The notes beneath the pieces are model-generated. The model was not told the DNA's origin. It worked only from the letters and a program-made list of their open reading frames with translations, and ran no database searches. From positions 1 through 15,290 of the forward strand of contig CAJUGZ010000073.1 in the NCBI GenBank assembly GCA_910585855.1: DNA of 15,290 nt, read 5' to 3'. Made by a program: the position numbers and the translations under genes. Positions 1-7,815 of the stretch are shown here, piece after piece. How positions within the stretch are numbered: position 1 is the first letter of the stretch; every line of letters starts with the position of its first letter. The stretch is from an uncultured Lachnospiraceae bacterium. Lineage in GTDB: Bacteria > Bacillota_A > Clostridia > Lachnospirales > Lachnospiraceae.

Positions 1-54
1 AACCTTGAAATGCTGGAGTCAGAGTCCAGTGCCTTACCGTTTGGCGATAGCCCT
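1..54 (-). tRNA. tRNA-Gln (anticodon CUG), 3' part cut off by the window edge
   Basis: Read on the minus strand from 54. The acceptor 5' strand AGGGCTA is followed by T8, a D-arm (GCC ... GGC enclosing AAACGGTAA), and a perfect 5-bp anticodon stem CTGGA/TCCAG around the loop CTCTGAC. The anticodon is therefore CUG at 22-20, reading CAG glutamine codons. A 5-nt variable loop (CATTT), the T-stem 5' strand CAAGG and the first TT of the T-loop follow, and then the window ends. The overall pattern matches bacterial tRNA-Gln closely. The rest of the T-arm, the acceptor 3' strand and the CCA end lie outside. Its own promoter lies just upstream, at 88-116. Confidence 0.93.
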
Positions 55-87
55 ATCTTTCTTTTTCACTTATCGGTGACAGAAGGT

Positions 88-116
88 ATTATATCGAATC
101 TAAATCAAAAATGCAA
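88..116 (-). promoter_or_regulatory. Sigma-A promoter of the tRNA-Gln gene
   Basis: On the minus strand a -35 box TTGCAT (116-111) and a perfect -10 box TATAAT (93-88) are separated by exactly 17 nt. The expected start is near 80, giving a leader of about 25 nt before the tRNA 5' end at 54. The box match and spacing are read directly; that it drives the tRNA is inferred from position. Confidence 0.85.
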
Positions 117-119
117 GTA

Positions 120-334
120 CTTTTTAAAAAAAATTAATTAATTTTTCATTTTTTCCTTCACTACCAACTTTCTAGATGCTGTCTTGCTGTATTTTAGCAC
201 CTTATGTGTCCGCTATGAAAATAGGAAATGCTAAGCGCAAGCGGGTTCGGAATAGACCTTCCTTTCGATTTCAGCGTCCCCCTCTCTATAAAAAATCAGG
301 CTTAATTGATTATTAATAATTTTTAATTACTTTA
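120..334. other. Intergenic segment between the tRNA promoter and the transposon remnant, no gene recognised
   Basis: The segment is AT-rich at both ends, with a more GC-balanced core around 210-290. The core contains a short inverted repeat read on the minus strand as GGAA-N6-TTCC (about 263-250) and the palindromic CGCTTGCG. On the minus strand a short open frame ends at about 132 (peptide tail around KVLKYSKTASRK), but it has an in-frame stop just upstream and no start signal, so it is not called a gene. It may be an old repeat or gene remnant. The stretch directly beyond the right-end hairpin (about 334-315) is where a TnpB guide would lie. Confidence 0.4.
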
Positions 335-454
335 GTGAACTACCTATTGTCTAAAGCCAATGGGCTTCCTGTTTCATAGACCTCGCAACCTACTATCTCC
401 ACAGGCGTAAATTCGGGCTGCACCAGCCCTATAACGGTTTATACCATACATTCG
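335..454 (-). pseudogene. Degenerate C-terminal remnant of an IS200/IS605-family TnpB with right-end sequence
   Basis: Read from 454 on the minus strand, one frame gives a TnpB-like tail (RYRAGAARIYACGDSR) that stops at 374. The typical TnpB final residues MKQEAHWL and stop are then found in a different frame at 377-351, so the frame is broken. Further upstream there is no sign of the RuvC domain or zinc ribbon. After the stop, the bases around 365-342 form the usual right-end hairpin (7-bp stem with one mismatch, loop GCTTTAGA overlapping the stop) and end in GTTCAC (340-335), which resembles IS605-group right ends. TnpB is the RNA-guided nuclease of these transposons, and its omega-RNA scaffold overlaps the 3' end of tnpB. 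The coding remnant cannot make a working nuclease. The family call rests on remembered sequence patterns, not on a search. Confidence 0.65.
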
Positions 455-548
455 TACCTTGTATATTTTACGTGCTGAAGGAAAGCTTGGTTTTCGCATA
501 AAATTTCTCAGCACAACCATCTATATACAGTTATCAATGTTCGTGTAT
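335..548 (-). ncRNA. Possible stand-alone omega-RNA-like transcript from the TnpB remnant
   Basis: A strong promoter (555-583, minus) should start a transcript near 548. It would begin with a 7-bp stem (552-546 with 525-519), continue with a second 7-bp stem GTGCTGA/TCAGCAC (514-508 with 478-472) enclosing 29 nt, then run through the tnpB 3' remnant and the right-end hairpin (about 365-342). The 3' half corresponds to the position of the omega-RNA scaffold in IS200/IS605 elements. The stems and promoter are seen in the sequence; that this is an expressed or functional guide RNA is inference. The alternative is a decaying transposon scar with a chance promoter. Confidence 0.35.
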
Positions 549-554
549 AGATAG

Positions 555-583
555 ATTATAGCAGAAAATATACGTTATGGCAA
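555..583 (-). promoter_or_regulatory. Near-perfect sigma-A promoter reading into the TnpB remnant
   Basis: On the minus strand TTGCCA (583-578) and TATAAT (560-555) are separated by 17 nt, with an expected start near 548. It lies just after the last operon gene (stop at 613) and points away from it, so it cannot serve any protein gene in the window except through a transcript crossing 540-60 toward the tRNA. It may belong to the transposon-derived RNA. Confidence 0.7.
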
Positions 584-612
584 CCGTTAGTTTCGTGGTC
601 TTAACCCATCCT

Positions 613-1689
613 TTAAAGCGAATGGAATTGCGACCACATTTTTTCAATTACAATCGCCGATATTAAAGACAGCCCTGTCAATACCAACATATCTATTAAA
701 GAATTTTTTGCTCCATATATTACTTTTGCAACCTCATAAAAATAATAGCAATAAAAACTATGAATTAACCACATATTTGTACTATATTCTCCTAAAAACT
801 CTAATATATTACAAAGAATGATATGTGAATCTAATAATTCCAGTACAAACAAAATAAAACATGGAACACAAAACAGATCGAGCCAGCCACCAAATATAAA
901 ATTTCTTATATATATAACCAAAACAATACCAAAAATAGAAATTATTTTTCTTTTCCATTTTGGAATATCTTTTAATAAACCTACTATTTGTATTTCCTCA
1001 TACTTAGCAAATATAATTCCCATAAAAAAAGGTATACAATAGATGTCAATTGTAAAAAAATTAGAATATAATACATCCGACCCTAAACTTTTAAATATTT
1101 CTATATTTCTAATTGCAGGAAAAATACTTCGAATCAATATCTCCAATAATATAACTAAAAAAACTTCTGAGAAAAATCCTCTTTTTTCTTTTAATCTTTC
1201 TATCCATACATATCCTAAAAACATAGTGCAAAGATATGTTTTGAAAAACCACCACTCTCTGTTATAAGTACATTTCCATCCAATCAAATTACAGAAAAAT
1301 TCATTTAAATTAAATTTAGAAAAAACATTACACAAAACACTTTCTTCACAGTACACAGGCTGATTCGAAAAAAATAAAAAACCAACGGGAATAAATACAA
1401 AAAATACCTTCCAATAGGACTGATACATTTTTATCACTCTTTTACACAGTACCCCCCCGGATTGAACATATCGATATATCCCATAACCTCCTAAAAACAT
1501 ATATAAAGATACGCAGATTTTTCCAAAAATTCCGATTGACCTTTCTATACTGATCTCTCCCACTTGCAAAAAAGGCTGAAATTCAAAACCTGTAACCATT
1601 CTTTTTGGAAATGCAAAAAGATGATGTGCCATCATTAATAGAATTGCAATTCCTTTTATTATTTTTGTATCTTTTTTTGTAAGTATCAC
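613..1689 (-). CDS. Acyltransferase-3 family integral membrane acyltransferase
   Basis: This 358-residue protein is strongly hydrophobic throughout, with about ten membrane segments. It opens with the family signature KGIAILLMMAHHLF, in which His22/His23 is the conserved motif of acyltransferase-3 (AT3, OafA/OatA/WecH-like) enzymes. These enzymes move acetyl or other acyl groups from cytoplasmic donors across the membrane onto surface polysaccharides. The start is GTG at 1689, preceded by an AGAGGAAG ribosome binding site. The gene begins 38 nt after the YfhO-like gene and is the last of the operon. It has no fused SGNH domain, so the SGNH-like protein at 4071-5531 may be its outer partner. 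A G7 run (1452-1458) lies inside the reading frame at the SGGV codons, so one inserted or deleted G would cut the protein. Acyl donor and target are unknown. Confidence 0.85.
   Translation of the reverse strand: MILTKKDTKIIKGIAILLMMAHHLFAFPKRMVTGFEFQPFLQVGEISIERSIGIFGKICVSLYMFLGGYGIYRYVQSGGVLCKRVIKMYQSYWKVFFVFIPVGFLFFSNQPVYCEESVLCNVFSKFNLNEFFCNLIGWKCTYNREWWFFKTYLCTMFLGYVWIERLKEKRGFFSEVFLVILLEILIRSIFPAIRNIEIFKSLGSDVLYSNFFTIDIYCIPFFMGIIFAKYEEIQIVGLLKDIPKWKRKIISIFGIVLVIYIRNFIFGGWLDLFCVPCFILFVLELLDSHIILCNILEFLGEYSTNMWLIHSFYCYYFYEVAKVIYGAKNSLIDMLVLTGLSLISAIVIEKMWSQFHSL
1452..1458 (-). repeat. G7 homopolymer inside the acyltransferase gene (in frame)
   Basis: Seven C on the plus strand are seven G in the coding strand, covering the codons for Gly-Gly-Val around residues 78-80. 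At this length the gene is in frame. A run of this kind is rare in such AT-rich DNA and is a potential slippage site. Confidence 0.75.
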
Positions 1690-1727
1690 TTTATTTCTTC
1701 CTCTTTTTTCGTATTTTTACTAATCTC

Positions 1728-4040
1728 CTAAGTATTTATTTTTTTATATTTTATATTTTTATTTGAAATAATTATTATACTAATAACTATAATAGTTGAT
1801 AAAACACTTATTATAAAACTTATTTTATTTATCGCTGTACTATAAAAAAATTGAATCTGATTATCACCAGCAAAAACAGGAACTGCCATCAATCCATTTA
1901 TATTTAAAATTTCAACAGATTCTCCATTTACAGAAGCACTCCATCTTTTTCCAAATGGTACACTAAAAAAAGCATATTTATCTTTATCACAAACAATTTT
2001 TGATGTAAACCCTGTAAAAGAATGTTTAAATTCTATTGAACTCTCTGCCTTATGACTTAAAATATCTGCATATTTATTTTGTGCAGAAAACTCCTTTTCT
2101 GTACTTAAATCATAATGTTCTAATACTCTTTTAACGATTGGCTCGTCCTCATCCTTTACCACTAATGTACTTAACATTACTCTAGATAAAACAGCTTTAT
2201 CCAATTTCTGAAACTCACTCTGTAAAATATAAGAATCATAGGTAAAACCGACAGGAAGTGCTGTAGGATCTTCATAGATATATACTTCACAATTTCCATT
2301 ATGTTTTATTTGAACAGCTTCTTTATCCTCTTGTTTTTTCTCTGTTATATAATATCTTACAGATAATAATTCATTTGTTCCATCTGGTCCTGCTGGTGTT
2401 TGTGTATGCCTATGTTTTCCAATTCCATCATAAAACTCAAATATTCCTGTATCAACTGTTGAAATAAAAGAATTTACACTCGTTAAGGAACTTCCCATAT
2501 TTCGATTATAATAAGAATCATCTAATGTATAACGATAAGGTAAAATATCAGATTCCAAATCTTCTCCTGTTCTAACAATCTCATTATAAACTTCTTGTGC
2601 AGAATTCCACTTTTCATTCTGATGATACCGAACAATATTTAACATAATATTAAGACATCCAACAGAAGCTATCAATACAAATAATAATAGATAAAAGTAT
2701 TTTTTAAAATGTTTTACTAAAAGAAGAACGATTAAAATACTTGACAATCCCAATAAAAGATAACAAAAAAATGCCGGTAAACTATTAATAGCATTTTCTA
2801 TGTCATTTGACCATTTAAAAAATAAAAGATATGTACTTAACAGCAAAATAGCAACTACAATCCCTCTTCCGGCTTTTACAACATTCTTTTTTACTTTTTC
2901 ATCCTCTCTTGTTCGCTCTATTATCTTTATTGATGCCAACACCATAATTAATATTGGCATATAATACCATCTTCTATAGGATTCTGCATTAAATAATGTA
3001 AAAATATTATTGAATAAAGGAATCAATGCTGTTATCAAAGAAAGTTTTAATATTTTATCAATCCAATCCTTTTTTTGTTCCATCATATAAGCCACTACAA
3101 ATAAAATTCCCACTGCAGGTAAATATGCTGCATTAGAATACCAATTCGATGCAGCTAATACCGATTGATTACTCAGTGTTTCATTTGGCAAAAGTAAGGC
3201 TTTTATAAACTGTAGATAATCTCTTGATGAAAAAGAAACAGCATTTGCCCCAAGTATATGATTGGATACTCTTCCGTTAGATAATATTGCATAAATCGAA
3301 GGAATAAAAAGAACTGCTGCCATTCCAACCCCTAAAAGTCCTTCCAAAAAACATTGACTAACTTGTATAACAAGCTCTTTCCACTTTCTCTCTTTTATCA
3401 TAGTAATAACCGAATATCGAATTATATAATAAGCAATTAAAAATACCACTTCTCCTATAAAAAAATTCCAATTTACTAACACATTTACAGATACAAATAA
3501 TGCAAACTTTCCATACCTTTTTTCTTCTATTAATTGCTCTAATCCAATTAATAACAATGGAAAAAGTGCAACAACATCATGAAAATGATAAAAAACAATA
3601 TTTGCTGCCTGATAACCACAAAACGCATATAGTACAGAACCAATTACAGCACACCACTGGTTTTTTGTATAACGCTCAAAATATAAATAAGAAGTAAGTC
3701 CGGCAACCGCATACTTTAACATAAAAATCCAACCCACTAAATAAGGAAATGCTGTTGGCGGAAATAACAAAGAAACCCAGAAAAACGGACTGCCTAAATT
3801 ATAAAAACTAAAAGAAGAGATAAAATCTGATCCCATATCAATCGCCCAGTTAAAATAAATATCTCCAGACTTTACAGCACGATTTGCAAATATATTAAAC
3901 GGCAGTTCCTGTGCATTAAAATCATTTGACAAAGAAAACAGACCATTATATTTCACCAAAAAATATCCAAACGCAATCATTGCTATCAGCCAATTTAATC
4001 CAAACACCCCTATTTTCATTTTAAACTTTTTTTCCTTCAT
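1728..4040 (-). CDS. YfhO-family multi-membrane GT-C glycosyltransferase-like protein
   Basis: This is a 770-residue membrane protein of the YfhO type. The first membrane segment is at about residues 10-30. It is followed by an outward loop with Asp40 and Gln44 and the pattern DMGSDF...FYNLGSPFFW, which matches the first-loop signature of these GT-C enzymes. Many further hydrophobic segments run to about residue 470. A soluble extracellular domain follows (about 480-730, including the RRYTL/YYNRNMGSS-type region), and a last membrane helix lies near the C-terminus. Known family members take sugars from polyprenyl-phosphate carriers and decorate teichoic or lipoteichoic polymers outside the cell. 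The start at 4040 is preferred over one seven codons upstream because AAAAGGGG sits 6 nt before this ATG. The upstream gene stops 30 nt earlier. The likely sugar supplier is the GT2 gene at 6801. The sugar itself cannot be read from the sequence. Confidence 0.85.
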   Translation of the reverse strand: MKEKKFKMKIGVFGLNWLIAMIAFGYFLVKYNGLFSLSNDFNAQELPFNIFANRAVKSGDIYFNWAIDMGSDFISSFSFYNLGSPFFWVSLLFPPTAFPYLVGWIFMLKYAVAGLTSYLYFERYTKNQWCAVIGSVLYAFCGYQAANIVFYHFHDVVALFPLLLIGLEQLIEEKRYGKFALFVSVNVLVNWNFFIGEVVFLIAYYIIRYSVITMIKERKWKELVIQVSQCFLEGLLGVGMAAVLFIPSIYAILSNGRVSNHILGANAVSFSSRDYLQFIKALLLPNETLSNQSVLAASNWYSNAAYLPAVGILFVVAYMMEQKKDWIDKILKLSLITALIPLFNNIFTLFNAESYRRWYYMPILIMVLASIKIIERTREDEKVKKNVVKAGRGIVVAILLLSTYLLFFKWSNDIENAINSLPAFFCYLLLGLSSILIVLLLVKHFKKYFYLLLFVLIASVGCLNIMLNIVRYHQNEKWNSAQEVYNEIVRTGEDLESDILPYRYTLDDSYYNRNMGSSLTSVNSFISTVDTGIFEFYDGIGKHRHTQTPAGPDGTNELLSVRYYITEKKQEDKEAVQIKHNGNCEVYIYEDPTALPVGFTYDSYILQSEFQKLDKAVLSRVMLSTLVVKDEDEPIVKRVLEHYDLSTEKEFSAQNKYADILSHKAESSIEFKHSFTGFTSKIVCDKDKYAFFSVPFGKRWSASVNGESVEILNINGLMAVPVFAGDNQIQFFYSTAINKISFIISVLSTIIVISIIIISNKNIKYKKINT

Positions 4041-4070
4041 TCCAAACCCCTTTTCTATCATAATTGGTAT

Positions 4071-5531
4071 TTAACGATAACATGGTATTTCTTGTATATG
4101 AGTATCAAAAAATAATAAATCAATTATCCTATTTGTTTTATTATCAATTACAGCAATATTAAACCCTCTCCCATTTTTTGAATACTCCATACCATCTATT
4201 TGAATAGAAGATCGATTTCCCCCATTTAAAGTCCGGCTTTCCAAAACAACTTCATGACCTTCTATCTCCCCCTCAAAATAAGAACATTCTTCTCCATTTC
4301 CTATCTCTTCCAATACTTTTTTCCCATTCAAAATACAAGCAATATAGCTATGATAGGATTTCTCCAATAAAATATCTGCCAATTCCAATCCAAATTCCTT
4401 CATCTCATCAATCATTTCTTCTGTAAGACTATATCCCTGTATATCCTTTATCGAAATATAAATTGTACAATCTGTTAATTCCTTCAATTGTTTTAAATAA
4501 CCTAAAATCTCATCTTCTGTTCGAAGCCGAAGCTGCATCTTATAATTTCTAAATTCTATATAATCCTTCTCCATAAAATCATAATCCAAATGATCTCTTA
4601 CATCTAAAACGTCATAATGACTAACTAGAAACTCTCCAATATAAGAAGAAATCTTCTCTGCTCCATAAGCATTAAAATAAAACTCCCCATCCAAATCCTT
4701 CTTTAAATCTAATTCCGTTTCATTCAACAATTCTGCAAAACTAATATAAGCAATTCCATTCTGCTCCGCAATTTCCTGAACTTTATTATAATATCTCTGA
4801 TTTTGCAGCATATCACCCAAAACTTCATGGTTAACATTAAAATTTACCGGCATTGTAGTAAATACCAATGAAACATTATTTTCTTTACATAAATCAATAA
4901 TTTTATACAAATACGTCCGTGCAAAAAAAGATAACTCCTCCTTTTCTTCTAAAATTTGAAACTCCTCTATTGGTTTAGACACATAATGCACTTTTGCCCC
5001 ATACTGTTTATATCCGCTGCTTAAAAAATCAATCTCTTTTAATCTATTCCACTGATTATAAGCATTTATAAATTCAAATAAAAAATCCGCTCCTTCTCCA
5101 GCCGACACTATATCAGAAGCAAACTGCACCTTTTCTTTCCAATTCATCTGATCAACAATATAATGCAGCGAAATATCATTCACATCATATCGATCACAAG
5201 CTGTATACATACAATCCACTACCAGCACTTTAATATCCTTTTCAGAAATCACTTGTTTCGCTAAATAATAAGTTGCAGCAAGTGATTGATTTTTACTTCC
5301 CAAATTATAAGATGCAATTCCATATTCATGATATAATTCCATAGGATATACTGCATTTTTCATAATAGAAGAACCTAAAAAGACAACATCAAACTTGTTT
5401 TGCTGATAGTCAGCATATCCTTCTATATCTATCTCTGTTTCTCTTTTTTTATTCACCCCTATACAAATAAAAAAAATTATTAATATAAAAGCTATAAAAA
5501 CTATACTCTTTAAACACCTTCTCTGTTTCAT
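4071..5531 (-). CDS. Membrane-anchored SGNH-like protein with C-terminal ILEI/FAM3-like domain
   Basis: The 486 residues start with a signal anchor (hydrophobic 9-26). An SGNH/DltD-like fold follows: FLGSS with Ser54/Ser55 as the nucleophile block, NLGSKNQS at 76-83, and the late block DGEFYFNAYGAEK at 281-293. In active SGNH proteins of this type the last block usually reads D-x-x-H-x-N-x-YG. Here Tyr285 stands where the catalytic His is expected, so catalysis is doubtful. Residues of about 350-480 form a separate domain that ends in GRGFNIAVID (455-464) and FFDTH (474-478). This pattern matches the ILEI/FAM3 (PANDER-like) domain and is clearly related to the N-terminal part of the LicD protein at 10148-11662. 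The role is probably extracellular glycan binding or acyl handling together with the AT3 enzyme. The ATG at 5531 has GAAAGGA upstream. A gap of about 100 nt separates it from the preceding gene. Confidence 0.78.
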   Translation of the reverse strand: MKQRRCLKSIVFIAFILIIFFICIGVNKKRETEIDIEGYADYQQNKFDVVFLGSSIMKNAVYPMELYHEYGIASYNLGSKNQSLAATYYLAKQVISEKDIKVLVVDCMYTACDRYDVNDISLHYIVDQMNWKEKVQFASDIVSAGEGADFLFEFINAYNQWNRLKEIDFLSSGYKQYGAKVHYVSKPIEEFQILEEKEELSFFARTYLYKIIDLCKENNVSLVFTTMPVNFNVNHEVLGDMLQNQRYYNKVQEIAEQNGIAYISFAELLNETELDLKKDLDGEFYFNAYGAEKISSYIGEFLVSHYDVLDVRDHLDYDFMEKDYIEFRNYKMQLRLRTEDEILGYLKQLKELTDCTIYISIKDIQGYSLTEEMIDEMKEFGLELADILLEKSYHSYIACILNGKKVLEEIGNGEECSYFEGEIEGHEVVLESRTLNGGNRSSIQIDGMEYSKNGRGFNIAVIDNKTNRIIDLLFFDTHIQEIPCYR

Positions 5532-5551
5532 AAATAAAATCCTTTCATTTT

Positions 5552-5582
5552 ATTATAAGCAGAAACTAATATAAAATCTTAA
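5552..5582 (-). promoter_or_regulatory. Weak candidate internal promoter before the SGNH-like gene
   Basis: TATAAT (5557-5552) is perfect, but the best -35 candidate TTAAGA (5582-5577) sits 19 nt away and is poor. It lies in one of the longest gaps of the operon, about 20 nt before the SGNH gene start at 5531. A direct repeat of TAAAATCTT (5572-5580 and 5591-5599) overlaps the area. It could give separate expression of the last three genes. Confidence 0.3.
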
Positions 5583-5635
5583 AACCTGCCTAAAATCTTT
5601 TTTGTTATTCAATTCACAGCCAGATGCGGTTTGCA

Positions 5636-6412
5636 CTAATACCCAATTAAATATAAATTATATCCAATAAAAACAATAACCCCCAAAAATGCAAGGCTTA
5701 AATATGACATCGGTATAATATGTACTCCTATTAAATATGGCATATACGCTAATAAAGAAATCAATATCAATAAAAATGCCACCGAAATTCTTCTAATATT
5801 CTTCATTCCATATAAAATAGCCAATAAATCCAATAAAAACCCATATCTTTCATGCATATGAGGAAGAAAATATACAACTAATGCTACCGTAAACACAGCT
5901 ATTTCTATCATTCTCTCTTTCGTTATATTAAATTTTTTCAAATACATCCAATATGCAACTCCTCCTAACAAACCAAGTGTAAAATAAATCCCTGCTTTGC
6001 TTAATTCATCTGCATGATGCTTTGCCTGTAATACTTCATTAAATAATACATAGGCATTTGGATAATTTAATGTACCATAAGGGTAAGATACAGACTGCTT
6101 CAAATAAATAGACAACAACTCCCCCCATCCCCTTCCCTGCATCCACGCTGGTATAGAAAGAACCACATAAACAAAAGGGATCCAAAAAAAACTGTAAAAT
6201 TTTACTTTCCCTTTTAACCACATAATAACTAAAAACGGAAATATAAATACCGTCTGAAACTTAAAAGAAAAAGCGATTCCTATAAAAATCATACAGATAT
6301 GATCCTTTTCTTTCATTAAAAAACATAATCCAATCAATATAAACGTAGAATAAATAACATCACATTGACACCAATATGCACTATTCAAAATAACAGTTGG
6401 ACAAAAAAGCAA
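5636..6412 (-). pseudogene. Gpi18-like mannosyltransferase (GT-C), C-terminal fragment after a frameshift
   Basis: This part carries about 258 codons of the mannosyltransferase whose N-terminal part is at 6415-6816. The first residues, NSAYWCQCDVIYSTF, correspond to the family's conserved N-S-x-x-W-G-Q-x-D-x-I-Y block, and MHERYGF (about residue 186) matches the late M-H-E-R-Y motif. At least six hydrophobic segments follow. The only possible separate start is a TTG at 6412, inside a conserved block and without a ribosome binding site, so independent translation is unlikely. Adding one G to the G6 run at 6418-6423 joins both parts into one 393-residue protein reading LFGGVILLFCPTVILNSAYW across the joint. 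GT-C enzymes of this type use polyprenyl-phosphate-mannose or a similar donor outside the membrane. Confidence 0.8.
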
Positions 6413-6414
6413 TA

Positions 6415-6816
6415 TTACCCCCCGAAAAGTGATTTCCTAAAATTTTTTGTTACTTCAAATAAAATAAAAAACACAATTACCGCTGCACAATAATCAAAAA
6501 AGATAGAAACCAATTTTAAAGCATATAAATCATTCTTTGTGATATAAGACAAAATACACATAATATACATATAAGGAGAAGCATAATCTGATATCTGAAT
6601 TCCCAAAGAATTCCATCCTCCATTGATACGGATTTTTTCCATCCATTTCGATAAAAAGTCATTATAATCTCCTGTTCGAATCGGCATCATCTGCCACCGA
6701 ATTAAAAAAGAAATAATTACAATAAGTCCAATAAAAAGCAGATCAATTCGTTTCAGATTCCATGATTTTTTTCCAATTTTCTTTAATAAAACTTTATCTA
6801 TCATTCGTTCAGACAT
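6415..6816 (-). pseudogene. Gpi18-like mannosyltransferase (GT-C), N-terminal fragment ending at a G6 tract
   Basis: This 133-residue fragment has a first membrane helix at about 26-44. An outer loop with RTGDYNDFLSKWMEKI (about 47-62) and GGWNSLG follows, and this is the DY/ND-containing first loop typical of GT-C mannosyltransferases related to Gpi18/PIG-V. DYASPYMYIM and further helices follow. The frame ends abruptly at RKSLFGG and stop, within the G6 run. The gene starts at 6816 with AGGGGGA upstream and overlaps the end of the GT2 gene by 16 nt, which implies translational coupling. The two are a natural pair: GT2 would charge the lipid carrier and GT-C would use it. As sequenced, no full enzyme is made unless the ribosome or polymerase slips. 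Confidence 0.8.
6418..6423 (-). repeat. G6 homopolymer at the frameshift of the Gpi18-like gene
   Basis: Six C on the plus strand (TATTA-C6-GAAAAG). With six G the frame ends two codons later at TAA. With seven G the frame opens into the C-terminal half at 5636-6412. The same G7-then-T context occurs in frame in the acyltransferase gene at 1452-1458. Confidence 0.8.
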
Positions 6817-7778
6817 TTTGAATCCCCCTGCTTTTCCTTTGTTCTTTCACTAATAATATAACGTGGTCTGGCTTTTGTTTCTAAATAAATCTTTCCAATA
6901 TATTCCCCCAAAACTCCAAGACAAATCAGTTGAATTCCTCCAATAAAGCATATTATACTTGTCATACTTGCCCACCCTGCGACCGTTTTTCCCAATATCT
7001 GAATTACAACAGACCAAATTACACCAATAAAACTGCAAAATGATACAAAAATTCCCATCCCGGTAATCATTCGAATTGGCTTAATACTTAGACTAGTAAT
7101 TCCATCAAAAGCAAGTGCCAGCATCTTTTTTAACGGATAATGACTTTTCCCTGCCATCCGTTCCAATCTTTCATAATACACACATGTACTTTTAAATCCA
7201 ACAAGAGGAATCATCCCTCTTAAAAAAATATTTACTTCCTTAAACTCTGCAAATTCTTTTAATACTCTGCTGCTGATTAACCGATAATCCGCATGATTAA
7301 AAACAACCTCTGCTCCCATCCAATTCAATAACTTATAAAATCCTTCTGCAGTAACCCGTTTAAAAAATGTATCAGTTGCCCGCTTGCTCCTCACTCCATA
7401 TACAATTTCTGCACCTTCCAAATACTCCTCTACCATCCGATTCATCGCCATAATATCATCCTGCCCGTCACAATCAATAGATATCGTAATATCGCACTGA
7501 TCTTTTGCCTCCATCAGTCCGGCAAGGACTGCATTTTGATGTCCTCTGTTACGGCTTTGACTAATCCCCATAAAGAAACTTTCTTCTTCTGCTAATTTAC
7601 AGATAATCTCCCATGTCTGATCTTTACTTCCATCATTTACAAATAAAATACGGCTATTTTCATGAATAAGCTCTTTTTCTATCAACTCTTTTAATTTATC
7701 TAAAAATATCTTACTTGTAATAGGAAGCACTTTTTCCTCGTTATAACATGGAATTACTATATACAGTATTGGCTTCAT
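6801..7778 (-). CDS. Family 2 glycosyltransferase, Dpm1/GtrB-like, polyprenyl-phosphate sugar synthase
   Basis: The 325 residues begin with the GT-A signature IVIPCYNEEKVLP, followed by FVNDGSKDQTW (about 46-56) and the metal-binding IDCDGQDD at 101-108. Two C-terminal membrane helices lie at about 237-262 and 270-289, followed by LGEYIGKIYLETKARPRYII, a typical ending of GtrB/CsbB-type enzymes. These enzymes transfer a sugar from a nucleotide donor to undecaprenyl phosphate on the inner face, for use by GT-C enzymes outside. The start at 7778 is chosen over an upstream start at 7814, because AAGGAGAG lies about 8 nt before this ATG and the protein then starts directly with the family motif. 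It sits 37 nt after the cytidylyltransferase gene and overlaps the broken mannosyltransferase gene. The sugar is not determined; glucose, mannose and GlcNAc are all possible. Confidence 0.9.
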   Translation of the reverse strand: MKPILYIVIPCYNEEKVLPITSKIFLDKLKELIEKELIHENSRILFVNDGSKDQTWEIICKLAEEESFFMGISQSRNRGHQNAVLAGLMEAKDQCDITISIDCDGQDDIMAMNRMVEEYLEGAEIVYGVRSKRATDTFFKRVTAEGFYKLLNWMGAEVVFNHADYRLISSRVLKEFAEFKEVNIFLRGMIPLVGFKSTCVYYERLERMAGKSHYPLKKMLALAFDGITSLSIKPIRMITGMGIFVSFCSFIGVIWSVVIQILGKTVAGWASMTSIICFIGGIQLICLGVLGEYIGKIYLETKARPRYIISERTKEKQGDSKCLNE

Positions 7779-7815
7779 CTGGTATTCTCTCCTTTGTAAC
7801 CACCTTATTATCAAT

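Noticed and set aside
132..206. Short minus-strand frame ending in a basic peptide (KVLKYSKTASRK...)
   Set aside because: There is an in-frame stop directly upstream, no start with a ribosome binding site, and no recognised family. It may be a relic but is too short to call.
595..637. Imperfect hairpin with arms GTGGTC/GACCAC around the acyltransferase stop codon, considered as the operon terminator
   Set aside because: The stem is interrupted and no T-run follows it on the minus strand (GAAACT follows), so it is not a convincing intrinsic terminator. No clear terminator was found for the operon.
6121..6126. A second G6 run inside the C-terminal half of the Gpi18-like gene
   Set aside because: The frame is intact across it (MQGRGWGELLS) and motifs continue on both sides, so it gives no evidence of slippage by itself.
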